DNA of 53,784 bases, from positions 1 to 53,784 of the forward strand of contig NZ_JAIRBA010000028.1 of the NCBI RefSeq assembly GCF_022008365.1, read 5' to 3'. This DNA comes from Aequorivita vitellina (lineage in GTDB: Bacteria; Bacteroidota; Bacteroidia; Flavobacteriales; Flavobacteriaceae). Numbering within the stretch: position 1 is the stretch's first letter; each line of letters starts with the position of its first letter. The position numbers and the translations under genes were made by a program. Of this stretch, positions 33,982-42,425 are shown piece by piece. The notes below the pieces were generated by a model, which was not told the origin of the DNA, ran no database searches, and saw only the letters and a list, made by a program, of their open reading frames with translations.

Positions 33982-33989
33982 CAAAGATA
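33982..33989 (-). promoter_or_regulatory. -7 element of the efflux operon
   Basis: The minus strand reads TATCTTTG, a perfect TAnnTTTG, 25 nt before the tolC ATG at 33957. No -33 TTTG stands at 19 nt, which suggests dependence on an activator. Confidence 0.55.
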
Positions 33990-34118
33990 GGCCGAGTAAA
34001 AAGGGTTTCTTTTGACCTATATCAAAAACGGTTTTGAGTTGAAATACAACGAAAAGTTGAGCTGAAGTTTTTTACCACGAAAGCAGACAGGACGTAGAGC
34101 AAAAAAAATCAAGTTATT

Positions 34119-34679
34119 TCAACCTCTTCGAATGCGACTTAGGGTTTCTTGCGTCATTCCGAGATAGGAAGCAATATGCCCAAGTGGCACACGGTAGGAA
34201 ATGTCGGGAAATTCTGCGAGCATATAATCATAACGTTCGCGTGCAGTTTGAAATTGAATGGCATTCAGTTTATTGACCACTTTGGTGAGCATTTCAATAG
34301 AAACCAATCTCCCCAGTTGCTCCATTTTGTGGTATTTTGAAAAGAGCAAATCCATCCTTTCGTTGGAAATAGAATAAACAATAGAGTCTTCCAAAGTTTC
34401 CAAAAAGTATAAACTTGGGCTCTGCTGAAAAAAGCTATCGACGCTACTCATAAACTTTCCAACACCAAAAAACCACTGGGTTACTTCTTTGCCATCTTCT
34501 TTTAAATAATAGCTTCTACCCATTCCTTTTTCAATAAAATATAATTTTTTGCTAATCTGTCTGTGCTCAATCAGCAGTGTATTTTTTGGAATATTTTCCT
34601 TTTTAAAATGCGAAGAAATATCCTGCAGTTCAGCAGGCGTGAAGGGTATTAAGGTAAGCAGAAAGTCTGATAGGTTCAT
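34119..34679 (-). CDS. Crp/Fnr family transcriptional regulator
   Basis: A 186-residue regulator with an N-terminal cyclic-nucleotide-binding-like beta roll (about 25-115; IPKNTLLIEHRQISKKLYFIEKGMGRSYYL...) and a C-terminal helix-turn-helix ending in YRVPLGHIASYLGMTQETLSRIRR. The cAMP-contact Arg-Ser pair and Fnr cysteines are absent, as in most flavobacterial members, so the effector is unknown. The start is taken at 34679 (MNLSDFLLTL). It stands directly upstream of the TolC operon on the same strand, 162 nt away, and is the natural candidate for its regulator. Confidence 0.85.
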   Translation of the reverse strand: MNLSDFLLTLIPFTPAELQDISSHFKKENIPKNTLLIEHRQISKKLYFIEKGMGRSYYLKEDGKEVTQWFFGVGKFMSSVDSFFQQSPSLYFLETLEDSIVYSISNERMDLLFSKYHKMEQLGRLVSIEMLTKVVNKLNAIQFQTARERYDYMLAEFPDISYRVPLGHIASYLGMTQETLSRIRRG

Positions 34680-34720
34680 ATAAATTTTTAGTGGCAACAG
34701 TTGGCAGCTATTAATATAAC

Positions 34721-34728
34721 CAAATATA
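34721..34728 (-). promoter_or_regulatory. -7 element of the Crp-like regulator gene
   Basis: The minus strand reads TATATTTG, a perfect TAnnTTTG, 42 nt before the ATG at 34679. Confidence 0.5.
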
Positions 34729-34824
34729 TCGAAAAAGAACGTAGCTGAGATTTCTTCGAATAAATGAAATTAGATATTTTGGTTATTCGATACATTTTTG
34801 AATTTATTTCTTCACATTACTTGC

Positions 34825-34850
34825 AAAAAAAGCCCCTTTGTGAGAGGCTT
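34825..34850 (-). terminator. Terminator of the T9SS repeat-protein gene
   Basis: On the minus strand AAGCCTCT pairs with the AGGGGCTT side around CACAA, followed by a T-run (A at 34825-34830 on the plus strand). It lies 30 nt beyond the stop codon of the gene at 34880. Confidence 0.7.
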
Positions 34851-34879
34851 CTTTGGTCAACTATTTAAAATGAAAAAAA

Positions 34880-36469
34880 TTACTGTTTCGTTATTTTTAA
34901 GGTTGCTTGTTTCCCGTCGGAAGTTTTTAAGGTTGCGAGATAGATTCCTGCTGCGTCGTTTATTTCAACGTCTAATTTTTGTGTGTTTTTATAAGTTGAA
35001 GTCGAAACTACCTGTCCGAGTATATTGATGATACTAACATTGGTTTCGGAAAAACGTTCCCCCAGATTTATAGTGAATCTACCGTTTGTAGGGTTTGGAT
35101 AGGCGCTTAAGGCCGGGCCAAAAGTGTTGGTTGCAACACCAAGAATGTTTGGCGTGGTTTTAAAAATCCAATAGTCATCCAGGCCTCTGCTATTTTCCGA
35201 TTTATCGCCAGACACATTTGAATCTGAAGAGCAAAACATTGCAAAATTACCATCTGCAGTTTGCAGGATATACGATCCGCCTTCATCGGCAGAGCCGCCA
35301 ATGGAATTTTGTGAAATAATATTTCCCGCGGTGTCGAGTTTTAAGAGCCAATAATCATAACCGCCGTTGGAGTCTTCTGTTTTATCTCCACTGGCATTGC
35401 TATTGCTCCAGCAAGCAACCATAAAGTTTCCGTCGGCAAGCTGTTTTACATCGCGTGGATAGTCAATGCCACTACCGCCAATTGTGTTTTGCCATACCAT
35501 ATTTCCGCTGCCATCCAATTTTAAAACCCAAGCGTCGTAATCGCCTTGGGAGTTTTCCGTTTTGTCTCCCGAAATATTTGATTTTGAATACCCGGCCACA
35601 AAGAAACTATCGTCTACAAGTTGAACCATATCTCGTAGCACGTCGCTGTCATTTCCGCCAAAGGTTCGATCCCATTCCACGTTTCCGCTGGCATCAAGTT
35701 TTACAATCCAATAATCATTCCCTCCGCGTGTGTTTTCTGTTTTGTCGCCCGAGTTTGGAGAGTTTGAAAAACCGCTAATTATATAGCCTCCCTCACTAGT
35801 TTGAAAGGCTGCTTGTGGTCTATCTACCAAATTGCCGCCAATACTATTTTGCCAGATAATGTTTCCCGAACTGTCAAGTTTAAGCGCCCAAAAATCGCGC
35901 TGTCCGTTAGAAGGGTCGGTTTTGTCGCCATTTATGTCGCTATCTGAATAGCCGCCAACAAAGTAGCCGCCGTCTGTGGTTTGAACAATGTAAGTGTCAA
36001 ACTCAGGTTGGTTTCCGCCGTATGTTTTTTGCCAAGTGATGTTTCCTGTAACATCGAGTTTTAAAATCCAATAATCCAAACCTCCTCGTGAATTTTCAGT
36101 TTTATCGCCCGAAATGTTGGAGTCTGAACCCGCGCCAAGTATGTATCCTCCGTCTGAGGTTTGTTGGAGAGAAATAAGATAATCATCACCGCTTCCGCCA
36201 ATGGTATTCTGCCATTGAATGTTTCCAGAATCGTCAATTTTTACAATCCAGATATCGATGGCTCCGTTGCTGTTTTCGGTTTTTTCGCCAGAAATATTAC
36301 TGGTGGAATAACCGCCAAGAATGTATCCGCCATCCGCTGTGGTTTCAAATACTGTTGAAAAGTCGGTATCGCTTCCACCAATGGTTTTTTGCCAGAGAAT
36401 AGCGGGGTCTTGAGCATAAACACTGAAGATACCCAATAATAATGCGAAAAGTGTAATTGAAGTTTTCAT
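34880..36469 (-). CDS. Secreted repeat protein with T9SS sorting domain
   Basis: A 529-residue exported protein (signal peptide 1-19, ending SVYAQ). Seven repeats of about 55-60 residues follow. Each has WQ.TIGG...D, then T.DGGYIL.G.SDSN.SGDKTEN, then DYWI.KLD..GNI; this is the pattern of WD-like or SBBP-like beta-propeller blades. The C terminus (about 455-529) is a type A T9SS sorting domain: LSAYPNPTNGRFTINLGE, then INILGQVV, and the final GIYLATLKTSDGKQATLKITKQ. It should thus cross the outer membrane by T9SS, with the tail removed. The promoter region has no TAnnTTTG but a weak GATGACT-N15-CGAT match to the candidate ECF motif. Confidence 0.88.
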   Translation of the reverse strand: MKTSITLFALLLGIFSVYAQDPAILWQKTIGGSDTDFSTVFETTADGGYILGGYSTSNISGEKTENSNGAIDIWIVKIDDSGNIQWQNTIGGSGDDYLISLQQTSDGGYILGAGSDSNISGDKTENSRGGLDYWILKLDVTGNITWQKTYGGNQPEFDTYIVQTTDGGYFVGGYSDSDINGDKTDPSNGQRDFWALKLDSSGNIIWQNSIGGNLVDRPQAAFQTSEGGYIISGFSNSPNSGDKTENTRGGNDYWIVKLDASGNVEWDRTFGGNDSDVLRDMVQLVDDSFFVAGYSKSNISGDKTENSQGDYDAWVLKLDGSGNMVWQNTIGGSGIDYPRDVKQLADGNFMVACWSNSNASGDKTEDSNGGYDYWLLKLDTAGNIISQNSIGGSADEGGSYILQTADGNFAMFCSSDSNVSGDKSENSRGLDDYWIFKTTPNILGVATNTFGPALSAYPNPTNGRFTINLGERFSETNVSIINILGQVVSTSTYKNTQKLDVEINDAAGIYLATLKTSDGKQATLKITKQ

Positions 36470-36499
36470 AATTTGGTTGATTAAGGATTATATCTATAA

Positions 36500-36525
36500 A
36501 TCGAAATGGCAATGGAATAGTCATC
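36500..36525 (-). promoter_or_regulatory. Candidate ECF promoter, site D (weak)
   Basis: The minus strand reads GATGACT (36525-36519), 15 nt, then CGAT (36503-36500). It differs by one base in each box and by one in spacing from sites A-C. The T9SS gene starts 31 nt beyond it, at 36469. Confidence 0.3.
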
Positions 36526-36669
36526 AATTTTTTAAATAAAAGAGGAAAGAAAATAGAATAAAGTGGAAATACAATTGTACATCTTTGATATGGATTTGAT
36601 ATTTTTTAATGAGATTGATAATTATCAATCATGAATTCTTTCCAAGTTCGATTATTTATAAAGTCACCC

Positions 36670-36756
36670 TTATTTGGCCCATTCGAAAACAGTGTCTTGA
36701 GAATAGGAAGTATGTATTCCTGCCAGTAATAAGAAAAAAATTATTAAATGTTTCAT
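36670..36756 (-). pseudogene. Truncated secretory gene remnant
   Basis: ATG at 36756 opens a 28-residue frame: a complete Sec signal peptide (MKHLIIFFLLLAGIHTSYSQ) followed by DTVFEWAK and a stop at 36670. The last residues look like the start of a propeller protein (compare AQDPAILWQK in the neighbour). The rest of the gene is gone. It keeps its upstream region, including site C, and so looks like a decayed third member of the T9SS repeat-protein group. Confidence 0.55.
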
Positions 36757-36833
36757 AACTATTAATTTTTAACCATTTTGAATGAATTTGATTCGCCTTC
36801 CGAAGGCTAATTTTGGTGAGTTTCTATTCTTTT

Positions 36834-36858
36834 AACGGAGCTATTAAAAAAGGTCATC
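36834..36858 (-). promoter_or_regulatory. Candidate ECF promoter, site C
   Basis: The minus strand reads GATGACC (36858-36852), TTTT and 10 more bases (14 in total), then CGTT (36837-36834). It lies 78 nt upstream of the remnant's ATG. Confidence 0.45.
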
Positions 36859-37047
36859 ATTTTTTTAGAGAAAAGAGAAAAGAGAAAAGTGTGAAAATGA
36901 TTGCGAACCCTTTAAAATGTAGTTAAAAGGAGAACATTTCGCGGATGAGGTTGGATTGGGAGTTTTTAAAATGACTGATACCGAATTATAATACTGAAGT
37001 TTTTACAATCCGGTATTCAACATTATTTTTACGCTAAAGAAAGATTC

Positions 37048-38097
37048 TTAATCTTTTATGAACTTGATCGAATTTCCATTTTCAAGTTTTAAGAAGTATA
37101 AACCGTTAGAAAAATTTTCAAGATGGATTTTTTCGGTTTCAGAGATTTTTCCATTACTTATTTCAGTACCCAAAACATTATAAATTTTATAATTTTCTGA
37201 TTCTTTTAAACCGGAAATTTGGATAAAACTGTCAGCTGGATTTGGATAAACTACAATTAAATTTCTATTGAATTCATTTATACTTAAAGTAGGAATTTCA
37301 ATTTTAGAAATCTTGTTCCCAAGAAATTCAGAAATAAATAATTCGTTTCCGTATATTGCTAATCCATACGGAGAAGAAAGTCCAGCAACAACATCTGTCG
37401 CGGTTGGATTGGTTACGTTTATGTCAATTTGGGATATTTTGTTGCCGTCCAATTCAGCGATATACATAATGTTTCCGTGCAGAACCATTTGATAGGCATC
37501 GCTAAGACCATTCACGACATCTATTGCTGTTGGGGTGGTATCGGTTATATCAATTTTTGAAATTTTATTTACAGCCTGTTCACTAATGTATAAGTCATTT
37601 CCACGCAATATTATATCAAGCGGCCTATGAAGTCCTGAAATAACATCTATAGCTACTGGGTTTGAAGCAGTTATATCTATTTTTGAAATCTTATTGGCAT
37701 TAGATTCGGCTATGTATAAAATATTTCCATCTAAGGCTAGACCACTAGGCTCATTAAGACCCGCAACAACCTCAGTGGCCACTGGATTGGTGTCGGTTAT
37801 ATCTATTTTAGAAATTTTTCCGGCAGCATATTCGGCAATATATAAGTCATTTCCATTTAAGATGAATTCGGAAGGATTCCCCAGGCCAGTGATAACTTCT
37901 AACGGCACTGGACTGCTATCGGTTACGTTTATTTTTAAAATTTTTTCGGCATTATCACAAAAGTACAAGTCGTTTCCATTAAAGTTTAAACCAGATGGAA
38001 AACTTAGGCCAGTGACTACATCTGTAGTTTGGGCATTTGTTATGTTCACATTTATAACTAAAACAGTGAGCGCAAATAGAAAGTTAAATTTTTTCAT
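37048..38097 (-). CDS. Secreted six-bladed propeller-like protein with T9SS sorting domain
   Basis: A 349-residue exported protein (signal peptide 1-22, ending NITNAQ). Six repeats of about 43 residues follow, of the form V..GL..P.G..L.GN.LYIAE...NKISKIDIT..NP.A..VV, an NHL or SMP-30-like blade pattern giving a probable six-bladed propeller. The last about 75 residues form a type A T9SS sorting domain: IVVYPNPADSFIQISGL, YKIYNVLG, then NFSNGLYFLKLENGNSIKFIKD. No enzyme motif is present; ligand or surface binding is likely. No TAnnTTTG precedes it; candidate ECF site B lies 72 nt upstream. Confidence 0.87.
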   Translation of the reverse strand: MKKFNFLFALTVLVINVNITNAQTTDVVTGLSFPSGLNFNGNDLYFCDNAEKILKINVTDSSPVPLEVITGLGNPSEFILNGNDLYIAEYAAGKISKIDITDTNPVATEVVAGLNEPSGLALDGNILYIAESNANKISKIDITASNPVAIDVISGLHRPLDIILRGNDLYISEQAVNKISKIDITDTTPTAIDVVNGLSDAYQMVLHGNIMYIAELDGNKISQIDINVTNPTATDVVAGLSSPYGLAIYGNELFISEFLGNKISKIEIPTLSINEFNRNLIVVYPNPADSFIQISGLKESENYKIYNVLGTEISNGKISETEKIHLENFSNGLYFLKLENGNSIKFIKD

Positions 38098-38168
38098 GAT
38101 AGTTAGTTTAAATTAATATTCATTTCATAAAAGCTATGGAATGCAAAATGCAAGCAGTTTAATTTTAA

Positions 38169-38193
38169 AACGTTGAATATTGAAAAGGTCATC
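38169..38193 (-). promoter_or_regulatory. Candidate ECF promoter, site B
   Basis: The minus strand reads GATGACC (38193-38187), 14 nt beginning TTTT, then CGTT (38172-38169) followed by TTAAAA. It stands 72 nt before the propeller gene's ATG. Confidence 0.5.
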
Positions 38194-38234
38194 AAAAAAG
38201 GACCTAAGGCTTGAGGCTGCTTTGCTGAAACCTA

Positions 38235-38250
38235 CCTGTCCGTAAGCAGG
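38235..38250. repeat. Short inverted repeat downstream of CHAT gene 1
   Basis: CCTGTCCGTAAGCAGG has CCTG/CAGG arms. It resembles the CCTGC...GCAGG elements scattered between flavobacterial genes (recalled, not searched). It may act as a weak terminator for the CHAT gene. Confidence 0.3.
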
Positions 38251-38304
38251 GACGCGAGACCAAAAATAGGAGGACTACTGATAAGTTATAGGAAAAAAAT
38301 TGGG

Positions 38305-41300
38305 TTATGCTTTGCTGGATTTCTTCCTTATTAGCAGAAAAATAATAAGGATTCCGATCGCTAACAATCCGAAAACCCACCACCAAATAGGATTGAAACC
38401 GTGTTGCAATTGAATGGGAGCGGTTTTGCCAATTAAGACCATGCCTGCCCAATATTGAGGCGATACGGTGCGACCTTTAGCAGTGGCAATGTAGTTGAGC
38501 TTTGCTTGTCTTAAGGCTTCATCTTTTGTCATTCCTACGGCGAGATTGTCGTAAAAATTTTGGATGATTTTTACACTGCTTTCTTCATCAATTTGCCAAA
38601 GACTGGTCAAGATGCTTTCGCTGCCCGCATAGTTGAAAGCGTGTGCCAAAGAAATCATTCCCTCACCGGGCTGGTATGTAGGTTTTCCTGTTTCGCAAGC
38701 CGTTAAAATGGCGAGATTTGAACTTAGATTGGTGTTGTAAATCTCGAAGGTGTACAGTGAATTTTCGTCGTAATCTTCATTACGTGAATTTTTCTTCGCA
38801 AAAATAAGGCGCGAAAATTCAGGACTTACGTTGTTACTTTCTGCGTGTGTGCCAATGTGAATTATTTTGTGTTCGCCTGCATTGGCTTCAAAAATCTGCT
38901 TGGTTGAATTTTCATTTAAAAACGATATTCCATCAAAAATTTTAGAGTAATTCTCGGCCAATTCTACACTGCTTGGTTGCGATAGTAAAGTAAGGTATGC
39001 AACGTCACTAGTAACCGAATCTGTAATGGCTATTCTGTATTCGCTTTTCATTTTTTTTGTAAAGCCAGGGGCAAAGGCAACAAAATTTTCAGCAAACATT
39101 TTGGGCTTTTTGTCTTCGTTTAAAAGCAAAAGACTAAAGTTGTACGAAATGGAATGCTTCGCCAGTAAACTATTGGTAACGAGTTCTTTATAGCTTTTTA
39201 TTTTTGAAGGCGTTAAGGTTTCAAAACTTAAATTGAAGAGCGCGCCATCAGGAATAATAATTACTTTTTTGTTATTTATACGGCTGCTCAAAGGTTCCCA
39301 CAATTGCTGATAAAGCTCATAAAGTAGGGTGGATTCATCTTCCAAAGTTACCTTCGGATCGCTTAATTTTTTAATATGATTTTTTACAGAATCGAACTTT
39401 AATGGAAGAATACTTCGGTTTTTGTTATCCAAAACAATTCCGTACAAATTGTTATCGATAAACAAATAGCGAATTACTGTAGTGTTGGCGGGAATATATT
39501 TTTGTAAATCTTTAAGTGAAGCATCCAAAGTGGCATACTTCATTTTGTAATATTTAGGAAAAGCTGTTTTTAAAGAATCTAAAAACGAATTATAAATAGT
39601 ACTCGCCTCCAGATAATTTTGAAAAGAAGAAGTTGAATCTTCACTTAAAGCGCTGCGGTTAACGGCTTCTTTTTTTAACTCGCTTTCCCTTTTAATAACT
39701 GCTTGCGGAACGTCTGCAAAATTGATTTCATCTTGAAGCATCAACTTAGAACGAATGGTGTAATAGACGCTGTTTTCGTGGGTTTCAATAAGTTTGGTGA
39801 GATATATTTTGTTTTCGGTTTGGGTATATAAATCGTAATAAAGTTGTTTTGTGAAACCGTAAAGTCCCAAAAAATTTGAATACAGTACATTCACATTATC
39901 ATCTTTTGAAATTAGAGCTTTCTGTTTCCCAAGAATTTTGAAGGCATCATCCATATTTTTCAAAAGACTTTTTAGAAAAATTGAGTCTTTGGAAGTATTC
40001 TGTGCGTAATATGCTTTCGATTTCGCTAAAATCAACAAAGGTTTTCGATAGGTCAATTTTAATGCATCGAGTGTTGTGCTTTTATTTTGAGTGTGGGCAT
40101 CAATAAAATCTATTCCTTTTTCGCTCCATTCGGCAGCTTTTGAGTAATCGCCAATAGTGTAAAACACTTCCGAAAGATTTAGCATATGAGCGATGAGGTC
40201 GCTGTTGTTTTCGCCTCCGTTCTTTTTTAAATAATGAAAGGCATTTAAGGAAGTGGTTACTGCGGCTTCACTTTTTCCGTTTTTCGCCAAAAACAAACTT
40301 TTATTCTGGGCAAAATTTAAGTAGGTATCGTCTAGGTTTTCTCCGAGGGCGCTTTTGTATAATTTTTCGGCATCGTTGTATGATTTTTCCGCCTTTTCAA
40401 TTTCGCCTTTTAGACCGTAACAACTTGCAAGATTAGCAGTGGCAATTGCCCGCCAATAGACATCTGGACTGGAATCGGCTTCGTACATGGCGAGTACTTT
40501 TTCGAAGGAATTTATTGCGCTGTCTGTTTCTTTTAAAGCCATTTGTGATTGGGCTAACAATATAAGCGCACGCGGAATTTCGGGGTCGCCCGGGAGGTAT
40601 AATTGATCACGATTATTGTAAATGTACGCCATAAGCTTATAAGCCCTATTTACGTGGCCAATGTTAGTATAAAGCGAGCCGAGGTTTGAAATGCCGGTCC
40701 ATTTTAGACGCTTGCTGCGCGAAACAACGCGAACGTCTTTTGATTTTTTTAAAACAAAATTGCAATCTTGAATGAGCCTTTCAAGCGTATGTATAGATTC
40801 AGAAATATTGCCGCGAGCCTCCATTACTAGTGCCATATTCAATTTTATGCCCGAAGAGGAATACACTTTATAAACCGAATCGCCCTGTATTTTTTGTAAA
40901 GTTTTTATAGCGTTTTCAAAGAAGTATTGCGCGCTGTCCAGTTTTTGGGACCGCCACATCATAATCCCGAAAAAATTGTTGACGTCAGCTATCTTTTTAT
41001 AATTCTTTGTCTCCGAATTTTTTAATTCAGCAAGTGCTTTTTTAGCCTGTTCGTTGGCATCCAAAAATTTTCCGGAAATGTAATAGGAATAAGTTAACGC
41101 ATAGTATGCTTCGCCAATTTCGTTGTGCGTAGCATCGGGGACAGCACGTATTATATTTAGTGATTCTTCAGCAGCTTTGAAAGATTCGGTAATGTTTCCC
41201 AATTCCTCATAAAGTTGAGAAAGCCCGTACAGAGCTGTATGTTGGGCGCGTTTGGAGGCTCCCTGTGTTTTTAGATTTTTAAAAAATACATCGGCTTTTT

Positions 41301-41568
41301 TGGCCGCATCTTTTGGGTTGCTTTTTAAGAGCGCAACCTTTCCCACATATACTGTGTATTGCGCTAACGAATCTATTTGATTGGCTTGTGTAAAACTTAT
41401 TATTTGTGTTTGAAGTGCAGCATCTGCCTCTTTTATTTGATTGTTCAATAAATAGGAGTCTATTAATTTAGTGCCGGATAAATCCGTGTCTTGCCCGAAG
41501 CTATTTTGGAAGAAAACTAAAAAAGCAATCAGGAGTAAAAGTGAAAGATTGTTGTATTTAGATACCAT
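38305..41568 (-). CDS. TPR-CHAT caspase-like peptidase 1, periplasmic, C-terminally anchored
   Basis: A 1087-residue protein with a Sec signal peptide (1-25, ending NSFGQ), a long tetratricopeptide solenoid (about 30-560), a linker helix bundle, and a C-terminal CHAT domain (about 745-1050). The catalytic dyad is His908 in HIGTHAESNN and Cys958 in ILTACETGKP. GEGMISLAHAFNYAGSESILTSLW and SPQYWAGMVLIG complete the family signature. One membrane helix (about 1062-1079) ends in RKKSSKA. Signal and basic tail place the TPR and CHAT parts in the periplasm. It is the third gene of an operon behind an ECF sigma factor and a membrane TPR protein. CHAT domains are caspase-relatives that cleave partner proteins; the substrate here is unknown. 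Confidence 0.88.
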   Translation of the reverse strand: MVSKYNNLSLLLLIAFLVFFQNSFGQDTDLSGTKLIDSYLLNNQIKEADAALQTQIISFTQANQIDSLAQYTVYVGKVALLKSNPKDAAKKADVFFKNLKTQGASKRAQHTALYGLSQLYEELGNITESFKAAEESLNIIRAVPDATHNEIGEAYYALTYSYYISGKFLDANEQAKKALAELKNSETKNYKKIADVNNFFGIMMWRSQKLDSAQYFFENAIKTLQKIQGDSVYKVYSSSGIKLNMALVMEARGNISESIHTLERLIQDCNFVLKKSKDVRVVSRSKRLKWTGISNLGSLYTNIGHVNRAYKLMAYIYNNRDQLYLPGDPEIPRALILLAQSQMALKETDSAINSFEKVLAMYEADSSPDVYWRAIATANLASCYGLKGEIEKAEKSYNDAEKLYKSALGENLDDTYLNFAQNKSLFLAKNGKSEAAVTTSLNAFHYLKKNGGENNSDLIAHMLNLSEVFYTIGDYSKAAEWSEKGIDFIDAHTQNKSTTLDALKLTYRKPLLILAKSKAYYAQNTSKDSIFLKSLLKNMDDAFKILGKQKALISKDDNVNVLYSNFLGLYGFTKQLYYDLYTQTENKIYLTKLIETHENSVYYTIRSKLMLQDEINFADVPQAVIKRESELKKEAVNRSALSEDSTSSFQNYLEASTIYNSFLDSLKTAFPKYYKMKYATLDASLKDLQKYIPANTTVIRYLFIDNNLYGIVLDNKNRSILPLKFDSVKNHIKKLSDPKVTLEDESTLLYELYQQLWEPLSSRINNKKVIIIPDGALFNLSFETLTPSKIKSYKELVTNSLLAKHSISYNFSLLLLNEDKKPKMFAENFVAFAPGFTKKMKSEYRIAITDSVTSDVAYLTLLSQPSSVELAENYSKIFDGISFLNENSTKQIFEANAGEHKIIHIGTHAESNNVSPEFSRLIFAKKNSRNEDYDENSLYTFEIYNTNLSSNLAILTACETGKPTYQPGEGMISLAHAFNYAGSESILTSLWQIDEESSVKIIQNFYDNLAVGMTKDEALRQAKLNYIATAKGRTVSPQYWAGMVLIGKTAPIQLQHGFNPIWWWVFGLLAIGILIIFLLIRKKSSKA

Positions 41569-41652
41569 ACAATTTTATTTATTGACACTGGAAAAAACGC
41601 CCAATTGGTATTCAGTTTGATGCAATCTTTAGTTTTTAAAACTGTATCCGTT

Positions 41653-42402
41653 TTATTCGCTCAGCGCTTTAAGTAATTCGTTATTCTTTTCAGAAGGGTA
41701 CTCTTTCAACAATTGTTTAGCTTCTTCAATTTGTCCTAACTTTATTTTTGCCAAAGCCGTGTAATGGGCTGCATCTTCTTTAAAAATACCTTCGCTGAAT
41801 TTACTTGCAGGTTCTAAATATTTTAATGATTTTTCAGCATTTCCTTCGGCTAAATGGGCAACTCCCAAAAAGTAATTTAAGGTGTCGTTATTTGCTTTTT
41901 CGGGGAGTAGTTTTTGCCACCAATCAATAGCTTCTTTGTATTCTTTGCGTTTATAAACTACCATTCCTTCGTAAAAATCATAGTCGCTTGTTATGCCCAT
42001 CACTGTTCGTAAACCTGGGTCTGCTTCAAAATGAGTTGCAAATATTTTTTCTGGAGAATTGGAATTTTGCATCATCCAAAAAATTCCTAATAACACTACC
42101 AATACCGCAGCAATGGAATACCAAATAACTTTTTTGTTCGCTTTGTTGGTAGAAAGTTTTTTTACTTTTAAATCATTTTCATCCACTGAAATGTGTTCGT
42201 GAAATTCTTTTATTTTCGATTGACGAATACTGTCTTCAATTTCTATTCTTACTTGTTTTACGTGTGCTATTTTTTCGGAAAGGTTTGCGATTTGGTTAAG
42301 TTTTTCATCTGCCAACAGCGCTTCTTCTGAAAAATCATTTTGATCCAGATAGGTTTCTATTATGTCCCATTCTAACGAGCTTATTTCAATTGGGGAATTC
42401 AT
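41653..42402 (-). CDS. Single-pass TPR protein, likely anti-sigma factor
   Basis: A 249-residue protein with a cytosolic N-terminal part (1-90, helical, charged; SLEWDIIETYLDQNDFSEEAL...), one membrane helix (92-111) and a periplasmic C-terminal part with about three TPR units (MVVYKRKEYKEAIDWWQKLLP, NYFLGVAHLAEGNAEKSLKYLEPASKF, YTALAKIKLGQIEEAKQLLKE). It has no zinc motif of ZAS-type anti-sigma factors, but its topology and position, 23 nt after an ECF sigma gene, are those of an anti-sigma factor. Its periplasmic TPR part is in the same compartment as the CHAT peptidase encoded next, which makes it a plausible substrate or partner. That is inference. Confidence 0.7.
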   Translation of the reverse strand: MNSPIEISSLEWDIIETYLDQNDFSEEALLADEKLNQIANLSEKIAHVKQVRIEIEDSIRQSKIKEFHEHISVDENDLKVKKLSTNKANKKVIWYSIAAVLVVLLGIFWMMQNSNSPEKIFATHFEADPGLRTVMGITSDYDFYEGMVVYKRKEYKEAIDWWQKLLPEKANNDTLNYFLGVAHLAEGNAEKSLKYLEPASKFSEGIFKEDAAHYTALAKIKLGQIEEAKQLLKEYPSEKNNELLKALSE

Positions 42403-42425
42403 TTTATAATTTTACTTTTTAAGTA

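Larger units (their letters stand above)
36470..37047. other. Intergenic region with a gene remnant and two candidate ECF promoters
   Basis: Between two T9SS-tagged genes lie site D (36500-36525), a 28-codon secretory ORF remnant (36670-36756), site C (36834-36858), and an inverted repeat ATACCG-A-ATT/AAT-C-CGGTAT (36978-37016) that may end transcription from the next gene. The rest is AT-rich and non-coding. Confidence 0.5.

Noticed and set aside
34880-38097. Adhesin or enzyme function for the two T9SS propeller proteins
   Set aside because: No catalytic or named adhesin motif is visible. Only repeats, signal peptide and sorting domain can be supported.
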